From Paludibacter sp. (GTDB lineage: Bacteria > Bacteroidota > Bacteroidia > Bacteroidales > Paludibacteraceae): DNA of 64,000 bases. Numbering within the stretch: position 1 is the stretch's first letter; each line of letters starts with the position of its first letter. Positions 19,072-26,801 of this stretch are shown here, piece by piece. The notes under the pieces were generated by a model. That model saw only the letters and a list, made by a program, of their open reading frames with translations. It searched no databases and was not told where the DNA came from. The stretch is taken from assembly GCA_024710005.1 (NCBI GenBank), contig JANJVQ010000007.1, positions 1 to 64,000 of the forward strand, read 5' to 3'. The position numbers and the translations under genes are program-made.

Positions 19072-19767
19072 ATGATAAAGTATGCCTTAGCTAAGAATCA
19101 ATTGGCTAAAAACAAGCCAAATTACGTTGCCAATGTAAGTTGTATGGACAATACAACCTTCGATGACCTGCTAAACATTATGGTAGAAGAAGGTAGCGGT
19201 ATAACCCGTCCACAGGCAATAGCTGTCATGGAGCGACTGATACAATCCGTCAACAGACTTTTGGAAGAAGGTTGCACCGTCAACACACCACTTTTCAAAG
19301 TAAGACCCACCATCAAGGGCGTATTCGAAACAGAAGACGACTATTTTGATCCCAGGAAACAAAAAATAAGTTACACCATGTGTGCCGGCCAACGCCTGAA
19401 ACCGGTTACTGCCAACATTGTGTTGAAGAAAGTCAAATCGACTTTACCGGAAATCAAGACATACTTTGATGGCGTAAGCCAGGAAACAAACAACATCATC
19501 ACACCGGGAGGAAATGCAATAATTAAAGGAGAAAACCTGCAGTTTGACCCCGAAGATCCGGAGCAGGGAGTCTTCTTTTGTGATGTGCATCATCCCAAAA
19601 GGGCAATCAGGGCATTATCCTTTACGAAATACAGTTTCAATCAAACCATTTTTATGAATCCCCGGTTAGAACCAGGCAATTACATCCTGAGACTAAAAAC
19701 CAGCAACAGCGATCAAAGTATAAAATGCAGCGGAGCCTTAAAGCAGGTTTTAACCGTCGTTGAATAA
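19072..19767 (+). CDS. HU-like DNA-binding domain protein with C-terminal beta domain
   Basis: The protein has 231 residues from the ATG at 19072 (MIKYALAKNQL); another ATG at 19066 adds two residues. Residues about 1-125 resemble the HU/IHF-like fold of Bacteroidota (DUF4469-type), with the DDLLNIMVEEGSGITRPQA segment. The C-terminal half (ITPGGNAIIKGENLQFDPEDPEQGVFF) looks like the immunoglobulin-like domain found in these proteins. Members of the family may bind DNA, but the function is unknown. It stands alone before a repeat-rich, gene-poor stretch and is followed by terminator-like hairpins. Confidence 0.75.
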   Translation: MIKYALAKNQLAKNKPNYVANVSCMDNTTFDDLLNIMVEEGSGITRPQAIAVMERLIQSVNRLLEEGCTVNTPLFKVRPTIKGVFETEDDYFDPRKQKISYTMCAGQRLKPVTANIVLKKVKSTLPEIKTYFDGVSQETNNIITPGGNAIIKGENLQFDPEDPEQGVFFCDVHHPKRAIRALSFTKYSFNQTIFMNPRLEPGNYILRLKTSNSDQSIKCSGALKQVLTVVE

Positions 19768-19830
19768 AAGTAGCCGATAACCAACCTATTCAGTCCTGCT
19801 TGTAACATAAGATCATGGCTTGTTTCCAAC

Positions 19831-19914
19831 AAAAAGCTCTGAGGTTTTCATAAAAAGCCCGGAGGTTTCTATAAAAAGCTCTGAGGTTTCTACAAAAAGC
19901 CCAGGGCTTTTTCT
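19831..19914. repeat. Four tandem 21-base units, alternating variants
   Basis: Units start at 19831, 19852, 19873 and 19894. Each opens with AAAAAGC and continues YC(N)GAGG, except the last. Variants alternate: units 1 and 3 read AAAAAGCTCTGAGG, unit 2 AAAAAGCCCGGAGG and unit 4 AAAAAGCCCAGGGC. The last unit closes into a perfect hairpin. Confidence 0.93.
19894..19912 (+). terminator. Hairpin closing the 21-base array
   Basis: AAAAAGCC pairs perfectly with GGCTTTTT around a three-base loop, followed by CTTTATCT. It is a terminator-like element 127 bases after the HU-like gene and reads similarly on both strands. Confidence 0.6.
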
Positions 19915-19936
19915 TTATCTCTTCCCTGTGAAACAA

Positions 19937-19955
19937 AAAAAGCTCTGAGCTTTTT
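19937..19955 (+). terminator. Second terminator-like hairpin
   Basis: AAAAAGCT pairs with AGCTTTTT around CTG. It is nearly the same hairpin as at 19894-19912 with TC replacing CC, so the two form a tandem terminator pair that belongs to the same repeat family. Confidence 0.55.
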
Positions 19956-20260
19956 GCAATGTCTTCCCGTCAAAGCATGTTTACCTGACGATGTTAAGCC
20001 GAAAAGTAAGGCTTACTTTCCTTTGTTCTGCCTGATGCTTGTGTTGAATAAACGTTGGGTAAGTTGTGTACAGGGCTTGGTCGTTGACGGGTAAGTTAAT
20101 TGCGTTTTGTTGTGATAGCATTTATGCTATTATTATTTATAACATGCAGAAGCCCCTCCCTTTTCCGGAAATGTCTATTTATTTAGTATAACAAATTCTA
20201 AAGTGTCTACTAAAATCAGGAAAAGTTACGATGAATAATAAAAATGCAAAATGCATTCAT

Positions 20261-20348
20261 TTTATGTAGGGCATAAAATAGATTTATGTAGGGCGTAAAA
20301 TGATTTTATGTAGGGCATAAATTGAATTTATGTAGGGCGTAAAATTAA
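20261..20348. repeat. Four tandem 22-base hairpin units, alternating variants
   Basis: Units start at 20261, 20283, 20305 and 20327. Each has TTTATG, the loop TAGGG and a complementary arm. The arm reads CATAAA (perfect pairing) in units 1 and 3 and CGTAAA in units 2 and 4, so the true period may be 44 bases. There is no gene within 500 bases on either side. Confidence 0.95.
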
Positions 20349-20850
20349 ATCCCCGAAGCGGCAATAAAGAACATAGCTTTTTGGCTATTATAAAATTGTG
20401 TTGGTTTGAGGTTTTCTTGTATATAATCATTGTTTGGTAAACATTATATAACATGGGTCGTAGCGTATAATGTTGGTTAATTTGGTTTAACTCATTTGGT
20501 TTTTAGGTTCAAATTTAAACGATGGAAGTTTTACAAAGCTTTTGAATAAAGTGTTTTGGCGTTTTTTGATTTAATTTCAGCAAAGGTTTTAGTTAGAAAA
20601 TTTGCTTTCAACAGGATGGCATTTCTTGTGATTTGATAATATTATATATTGTTAATTCATATTTTGTTATTATTTTTGGGGTTAATTTTGAACACTTCAA
20701 CTGCTTTTTACATTAAATTGAAATATTGTATGCGAAACTCCACTATTTTCTCGTCATTTTCTATTTCATTCATTTATAATGATTTGATGATTTTTTTATC
20801 AATGATAAGGTGGATGTATTTGAAATACTGGTTAGCAGACAGAAAAGGGG

Positions 20851-20872
20851 TTCGTATAGTTAGGCGGTGTGC
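20851..20872 (+). other. attC-like right half site before the restriction-modification pair
   Basis: GTTAGGC at 20859-20865 fits the integron R-prime consensus GTTRRRY. GTTAGGCG is complementary at seven of eight positions to CGCCCAAC at 23017-23024 beyond the methyltransferase gene. No left half is found in the preceding 100 bases. No integrase gene is in the window, so integron origin is an inference. Confidence 0.35.
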
Positions 20873-20920
20873 GTCATTGTAAAGAGACCGCACCCCAGTC
20901 AGAGAATCAACAATAAATAC

Positions 20921-20928
20921 TAACTTTG
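20921..20928 (+). promoter_or_regulatory. -7 box of the restriction endonuclease gene
   Basis: TAACTTTG is a full match to TAnnTTTG and lies 25 bases before the endonuclease ATG. A -33 TTTG is not evident at 19-21 bases upstream, which may mean weak expression or activator need. Confidence 0.5.
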
Positions 20929-20952
20929 CCACTTTAAAAATGACACAATTGA

Positions 20953-21717
20953 ATGAAAAATAAATACGTAAACTTTATATCAGACGAACATTTGTTGACC
21001 TGTATAGGGAATCTTCACAACGCATATTTGAAGGCAAAAAACAACATTACAAAGAAAAACTTCTACTCAAACAAGGTCGACACAATCAAACTGACTTTCG
21101 ACTCAAAATTCAATGACATTGACGAAGAAAAGTTAATTCAATCAGAGATTTTAAGACAGATTGACAAATCAATCAATAATTCAATCGGAACTTTTCACGA
21201 ACAAATTTTGGGCGGAATAATAGGCTTTGAAGCAGGAAATTTGAGCGGTTATGATATCAAAGCAACTGACAACACGCTATTTGCAGACATAAAAAACAAA
21301 CACAATACTATGAACAGTAGTGCAGCTGAAGCACTCTTTCAGAAGTTAAAACGATATGCAGACGATTACAAACAAGCAAAATGTTATTGGGTGCAAATCC
21401 TTGCTAAAGGTAGCTTTTGTGAATTGTGGAGCGGTGACATAAATGGAAAAGAATACAGCCATAGCAGAGTTTATAAAATTTCTGGTGACCAATTTTATGC
21501 TTTACTATCAGGAAAACAAGATGCTATGTTTCAGTTGTACAAAGCTCTTCCAAGTGCAATCAAAGACTATCTAAAATCAGTTGAAGAGACCGAAGAAATT
21601 GCTGAAAACTCGGCATTAGAAGAAATTAAATCAAAAACTAAAACTAGCAAAAGAACAGTTTTAGACCAGATTACTTTTGAGAATTACAGCTACTATCTTG
21701 GTTTTGACAAGTTGTAG
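20953..21717 (+). CDS. Type II restriction endonuclease, Eco47II/Sau96I-like
   Basis: The 254-residue protein resembles the Eco47II family, whose members cut GGNCC-type sites. Diagnostic pieces are TFHEQILGGIIGFEAG, then GYDIKATDNTLFADIKNKHNTM, with an Asp...D-x-K arrangement (FADIKNKHN) that looks like the PD-(D/E)XK active site, and YSHSRVYKISGDQFYALLSG. It is convergent with the methyltransferase gene and overlaps its 3' end by 25 bases. The recognition sequence (GGWCC or GGNCC) is inferred from the family. Codon use is AT-richer than in the housekeeping genes, in line with transfer. Confidence 0.8.
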   Translation: MKNKYVNFISDEHLLTCIGNLHNAYLKAKNNITKKNFYSNKVDTIKLTFDSKFNDIDEEKLIQSEILRQIDKSINNSIGTFHEQILGGIIGFEAGNLSGYDIKATDNTLFADIKNKHNTMNSSAAEALFQKLKRYADDYKQAKCYWVQILAKGSFCELWSGDINGKEYSHSRVYKISGDQFYALLSGKQDAMFQLYKALPSAIKDYLKSVEETEEIAENSALEEIKSKTKTSKRTVLDQITFENYSYYLGFDKL

Positions 21718-22931
21718 TATTGATTCAAAAACTTTACAATCGAATAACCTACCTCTGTGCCTAAATTAACGGGAACAGCATTTCCAATTTGTTTGTATTG
21801 TTGAGCCATAGAACCCTCAAATGCCCAATCATCGGGAAAGGTTTGGATACGAGCATATTCTCGAACTGTAAAAGGTCGAGTTTCTTCAGGATGACATCTT
21901 TCAGTCTGTTTTTGAGCAGGACTGCAAGTTAAAGTTAAACAGGGTTCATCCCAACCAATTCTACGTGCAATTCCAGTTTTGCCACCGCCTAAATGAAAAC
22001 TTCCACCCATAAATTCTTTTTGAATATCAAGCGGTAAATCACGCCAATATCCTTTTTGTGGAACTAAATCTAAGACAGCTTTTTTGCTTTGTGGGTATTT
22101 TGCACCAGACGACTTTGGAACATTGGTATTGTAAAGTTCACCTTTCTTTAAAGCATCTTTTAAATTGTAGATTTTATTGTGTGGTTTCGGATATTCATAT
22201 TTCAAATCAATATCTTTTCTAACACCAACTAATATTAAACGCTCACGTTTTTGAGGCACTTTATAGTTTATGGCTTTTAAAACTTGTACAGGAACAACAT
22301 TATATCCAATTTCATCTAAAATTGAAATCATTCCCTGCAAAGTTTTCCCATTATCGTGACTAAGTAAACCGCGAACATTTTCTCCAATACAAATTGGTGG
22401 GTTAACTTCTTTGACAACTCTTGCAAACTCATAAAATAAAGTTCCTCTTGCATCAGCAAGACCATGTTTTTTTCCTGCATAACTAAACGCTTGACAAGGA
22501 AAACCACCAGTTACAACATCAACTGAATTATGATATTCTGTAAAGTCAAATTCTTTAATATCACCTTCCAAAACATTCCAGTTTGGACGATTTTTTCGCA
22601 ATGTTTGACAAGCCCACTTATCAATCTCATTCAATGCAACACATTTCAACCCGGCTTTTTCCAAACCAACTGCCAAACCACCGGCTCCGGCAAACAATTC
22701 TATGACAGTATATTCATTTTGCGGTTCAACATGGTTGGAAATAGTATCTGCTACATCGTGACTGAAAAAATCAGCAAAAAGAGTTTCGACTTGATCACGC
22801 TTATAGACACGGTAGTTGCTCATAGGCTCACGGACAGCGGACAACTTACCTTCCCTATCCCAACGTCTAAGCGTTTCTTTACTTTTACCAATAAGTTCTG
22901 ATGCTTCAGAAAGCGACAAGTATTCTTTCAT
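21693..22931 (-). CDS. DNA (cytosine-5) methyltransferase with N-terminal MerR-like HTH
   Basis: The protective methylase of the pair, 412 residues from the ATG at 22931 (MKEYLSLSEA); an upstream in-frame ATG would add 15 unrelated residues. Residues 1-50 form an excisionase/MerR-type helix-turn-helix (SEASELIGKSKETLRRWDREGKL). The m5C domain has FAGAGG at 80-85, the catalytic Pro-Cys at 145-146 (GGFPCQAFSYAG), ENV at 184-186, and the C-terminal ARIQTFPDDW and QIGNAVP motifs. Fused HTH domains of other m5C enzymes repress their own gene; that role is plausible here. It faces the endonuclease and overlaps it by 25 bases. Confidence 0.92.
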   Translation of the reverse strand: MKEYLSLSEASELIGKSKETLRRWDREGKLSAVREPMSNYRVYKRDQVETLFADFFSHDVADTISNHVEPQNEYTVIELFAGAGGLAVGLEKAGLKCVALNEIDKWACQTLRKNRPNWNVLEGDIKEFDFTEYHNSVDVVTGGFPCQAFSYAGKKHGLADARGTLFYEFARVVKEVNPPICIGENVRGLLSHDNGKTLQGMISILDEIGYNVVPVQVLKAINYKVPQKRERLILVGVRKDIDLKYEYPKPHNKIYNLKDALKKGELYNTNVPKSSGAKYPQSKKAVLDLVPQKGYWRDLPLDIQKEFMGGSFHLGGGKTGIARRIGWDEPCLTLTCSPAQKQTERCHPEETRPFTVREYARIQTFPDDWAFEGSMAQQYKQIGNAVPVNLGTEVGYSIVKFLNQYYNLSKPR

Positions 22932-22962
22932 AACCAAGTTATTTAACCTTATACAACGGTTA

Positions 22963-22993
22963 CAAAAGTACAACAAAAAATGAGACAGACAAC
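22963..22993 (-). promoter_or_regulatory. Promoter of the methyltransferase gene
   Basis: On the minus strand GTTG (22990-22993) is followed after 19 bases by TACTTTTG (22963-22970), matching the Bacteroidota consensus. The ATG is 31 bases downstream. GTTGTA occurs on both flanks of the -7 region and could be an operator for the HTH domain, though this is speculative. Confidence 0.6.
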
Positions 22994-23017
22994 AACGAAC
23001 GATAAAAAAAAACTAAC

Positions 23018-23100
23018 GCCCAACACGAGTTTGGCAAAAGTGACGGCTTCGTGCTTCGTATGAAGTTTTGTGGTTAAAATCGCCACCTTCGCTAAGCTCG
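23018..23100 (+). other. attC-like stem lacking its right core
   Basis: GCCCAAC at 23018-23024 fits the R-double-prime consensus RYYYAAC. The arm at 23026-23045 (starting CGAGTTTGGC) is complementary at 15 of 20 positions to 23081-23100 (ending GCTAAGCTCG), leaving a 35-base loop. The expected GTTRRRY after the second arm is replaced by AAAACGTC, after which the DUF5131 relic begins. Confidence 0.4.
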
Positions 23101-23121
23101 AAAACGTCATGCAAAACTCTG

Positions 23122-23205
23122 ATTAATGCATTGGGTAAACTTGACCTGAACGGTATCGATTGGGTGATAGTGGGTGGTGAGAGTGTTCCCAAAGCCCGTC
23201 CAATG
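23122..23205 (+). pseudogene. Fragment of a DUF5131 (phage Gp37/Gp68-like) gene
   Basis: The translation includes IDWVIVGGES followed by PKARPM, the hallmark segment of DUF5131 proteins. Only about 28 residues are recognisable; upstream sequence is the attC-like stem and downstream the homology stops (a new unrelated sequence starts with MMITCKE). The normal proteins exceed 200 residues, so this is a remnant. Family function is not established; members occur in phages and genomic islands. Confidence 0.65.
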
Positions 23206-23570
23206 ATGATGATAACATGTAAAGAAATTTGCATATCCTTTACATACCAGGAAAACATGTAAAGAAAATTGGAAAATCTTTCCATATATTCAAAATGTAT
23301 AAAGAAAAACACAATTACAAAATAACCATCCAGATCTAAATTTCTTGTTTGCCAAAATATATGTAAAAAGCAGGGATCTAAAAATAAATTTACAAGTTGA
23401 TTGAAAACAATTTAGGTGATCAAACTGATAATTTAGCATAGCAGGAATCTGAATAATCATTAGATTTTCTGAATAAAAAAATAGAAATTTTAAAACATCA
23501 TCTAAATAATGTATTGGGTTAATTTGTTTAAATTTGCATTCAAAACAATAACCCATATAAACAACAAACC

Positions 23571-23585
23571 CATATCCATCACCGC
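23571..23585 (+). repeat. Duplicate of the RAYT 5' coding sequence
   Basis: Fifteen bases (CATATCCATCACCGC) are identical to 24029-24043 inside the RAYT coding region (codons for HIHHR). The preceding bases (ACAACAAACC) also resemble the RAYT start. A REP-like hairpin begins nine bases later. Confidence 0.55.
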
Positions 23586-23593
23586 GGCCACCG

Positions 23594-23620
23594 TAGGGGC
23601 AACCCTCGCGGTTGCCCCTA
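23594..23620 (+). repeat. REP-like hairpin, type A, with GTAG foot
   Basis: TAGGGGCAACC (23594-23604) pairs perfectly with GGTTGCCCCTA (23610-23620) around CTCGC. The foot reads GTAG (23593-23596), the tetranucleotide recognised by RAYT proteins in E. coli REPs. Confidence 0.85.
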
Positions 23621-23837
23621 ATGGAAATATGTTTGCCCCTATTGGCAATCCGGATGAACCTATTGGAAATGCGCGTGCCCTATTTGAAATACGGTTACCA
23701 TTTATTGATATACCGGTGAACCAAATGGATATATCAATTGGCAATCCGGATGAACCAATTGGGAATGCGATTTTGTCAAATGAGAATTTGGTCGCCCTAA
23801 TGGTAATATCATCACACCAATCGGGAAACGGTTATAC
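23617..23837 (+). repeat. Degenerate 21-base tandem array
   Basis: A core like CCTATTGG or CCAATTGG recurs at 23617, 23638, 23659, 23679, 23701, 23721, 23734, 23755, 23776, 23796 and 23817, mostly 20-22 bases apart, followed by AAT and often CGG. Two segments near 23643 and 23740 are near-identical over about 30 bases. The same unit continues inside the RAYT gene at 24326-24388. Confidence 0.8.
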
Positions 23838-23913
23838 AAAATTGAAACATCATTACATCCGTTAAAAATATGGATGTACAATTGGGAATGAAATTATTAT
23901 TGGGCAAGGGTGA

Positions 23914-23984
23914 CATGATTAAGGCAGGAAATGGCATGATTAGGGCAGGGAATGGCATGATTAGGGCAGGGGTGAACCCTGCCC
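23914..23984 (+). repeat. 21-base units ending in REP-like hairpin, type B
   Basis: Three units beginning CATGATTA start at 23914, 23935 and 23956, each followed by GGCAGG. The third runs into a hairpin with arms GGGCAGGG (23964-23971) and CCCTGCCC (23977-23984), loop GTGAA. On the minus strand the foot of the hairpin reads GTAG. The units stand in frame with the RAYT gene. Confidence 0.85.
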
Positions 23985-24001
23985 CTACAAATGAAAATTT
24001 T

Positions 24002-24637
24002 ATGTATAACAAACCTAAATTCAATCCACATATCCATCACCGCAGGTCTATACGGTTGAAAGGATTTGATTATTCGCAGGCGGGATTATATTTTATAACA
24101 ATTTGTTGTCAGGACAGGTTTTGTCATTTTGGACACGTTGAAAATGATGCCATGATATTGAATGAATACGGGCAAATTGCATTTGATGAATGGATGAAAT
24201 TACCCGAACGTTTTCCAAATTTTGAATTGGACGTGTTTCAAATAATGCCAAACCATATCCATGCCATCATATCATTGACGAATCCCGCCGATGCTGCTGC
24301 TGTACGGGCAACCCTTGCGGTTGCCCATGATGGGGATGCGGTTGTACCTATTGGGGATACGGTTGCCCATGATACCATAGGGGCAGGGGTGAACCCTGCC
24401 CCTACGGGTACGGGTACGGGTACGGGGGTATCGGATATTGTTGGGGCATATAAATCGTTGGTATCGAATGGTTGTTTGAAAATATTTAAATCAAAAAATG
24501 AAATGATGGGAAAATTATGGCAACGTAATTATTACGAACACATCATTCGCAATGAACAATCATACCAACGAATTGCTGAATATATTATGAATAACCCCAT
24601 AAAATGGCATGAAGATAAATTCTACAATATTGAATAA
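24002..24637 (+). CDS. REP-associated tyrosine transposase (RAYT), IS200-like
   Basis: This Y1 HUH single-strand transposase has 211 residues from the ATG at 24002 (MYNKPKFNPHIHHRRS), the usual start of this family; the frame stays open back to an ATG at 23870, and those 44 codons only translate the 21-base repeat. HUH histidines are His85 and His87 (MPNHIHAII) and the likely nucleophile is Tyr194 (RIAEYIMNNP). Residues about 94-142 are an insertion encoded by two REP-like hairpins, three 21-base units and a GTACGG triplet, placed in a loop before VGAYKSLVS. RAYTs process REP hairpins; no terminal IS ends are seen, so it is probably not an autonomous insertion sequence. Confidence 0.9.
   Translation: MYNKPKFNPHIHHRRSIRLKGFDYSQAGLYFITICCQDRFCHFGHVENDAMILNEYGQIAFDEWMKLPERFPNFELDVFQIMPNHIHAIISLTNPADAAAVRATLAVAHDGDAVVPIGDTVAHDTIGAGVNPAPTGTGTGTGVSDIVGAYKSLVSNGCLKIFKSKNEMMGKLWQRNYYEHIIRNEQSYQRIAEYIMNNPIKWHEDKFYNIE
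24306..24326 (+). repeat. REP-like hairpin, type A, inside the RAYT gene
   Basis: GGGCAACC (24306-24313) pairs perfectly with GGTTGCCC (24319-24326), loop CTTGC. It is the 23594 hairpin shortened at the foot, where GTAG has become GTAC. Confidence 0.85.
24326..24425 (+). repeat. In-frame 21-base units, type B hairpin and GTACGG repeat inside RAYT
   Basis: Units start at 24326, 24347 and 24368 and match the array at 23617-23837. A hairpin follows with arms TAGGGGCAGGG (24378-24388) and CCCTGCCCCTA (24394-24404), loop GTGAA, with GTAG at the foot on the minus strand. Repeated GTACGG units (about 24405-24425) encode alternating Gly-Thr. The 21-base period equals seven codons, so copies can be gained or lost without frameshift. 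Confidence 0.88.
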
Positions 24638-24659
24638 CGTAATAGAAATGAACGAATAT

Positions 24660-24687
24660 GTAAAGACGCGATAAATCGCGTCTTTAC
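24660..24687. repeat. Perfect 13-base inverted repeat after RAYT
   Basis: GTAAAGACGCGAT pairs perfectly with ATCGCGTCTTTAC around AA. Similar palindromes are dispersed in other bacterial genomes. It could also terminate the RAYT transcript, as a short T-rich stretch follows, and it abuts the gyrB promoter (24691). Confidence 0.85.
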
Positions 24688-24690
24688 AAT

Positions 24691-24721
24691 TTTGAAATCC
24701 CAACTTTTTCAGCTATATTTG
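24691..24721 (+). promoter_or_regulatory. Promoter of gyrB
   Basis: TTTG (24691-24694), 19 bases, TATATTTG (24714-24721) match both Bacteroidota promoter boxes and their spacing exactly. The untranslated leader would be about 90 bases. Confidence 0.75.
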
Positions 24722-24792
24722 TCTGTTTTTTGAGCAGGCGGGTATTCATTTACGGGTTAAATGCAACACCCACAAAAACAGCCTGCAATTAA

Positions 24793-26778
<1,986 letters not shown>

Positions 26779-26801
26779 TTGCGGATATTAAAATCAACAT
26801 C

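Larger units (their letters stand above)
19768..20952. other. Gene-poor intergenic stretch with two tandem arrays
   Basis: No convincing gene is seen. It holds a 21-base array (19831-19914), a second hairpin (19937-19955), a 22-base array (20261-20348), a very AT-rich section (about 20400-20850), an attC-like right half site (20851-20872) and the endonuclease -7 box (20921-20928). Open frames in the AT-rich part are short and of biased composition. Confidence 0.7.
22932..24001. other. Stretch without an intact gene between methyltransferase and RAYT
   Basis: It contains the methyltransferase promoter, an attC-like stem (23018-23100), a DUF5131 relic (23122-23205), a short duplication of ACATGTAAAGAAA (near 23215 and 23254), a relic of the RAYT 5' end (about 23550-23585), a REP-like hairpin (23594-23620) and a degenerate 21-base array (23617-23837). 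A frame open at 23509-23865 only reflects the repeat. Confidence 0.6.

Noticed and set aside
20649-20882. Open frame of 77 codons starting with TTG in the AT-rich gap
   Set aside because: Low-complexity hydrophobic and aromatic composition that mirrors the AT-rich DNA, no promoter or homologue recognised, and it ends inside the attC-like half site.
23509-23865. Open frame of 118 codons with heptapeptide repeats (IGNPDEP-like)
   Set aside because: It is only the translation of the degenerate 21-base array and a REP hairpin; the repeat unit is better explained at DNA level.
23870-24001. Upstream extension of the RAYT frame by 44 codons
   Set aside because: The extension encodes the 21-base repeat and is unlike the N-terminus of the family, which begins at 24002.
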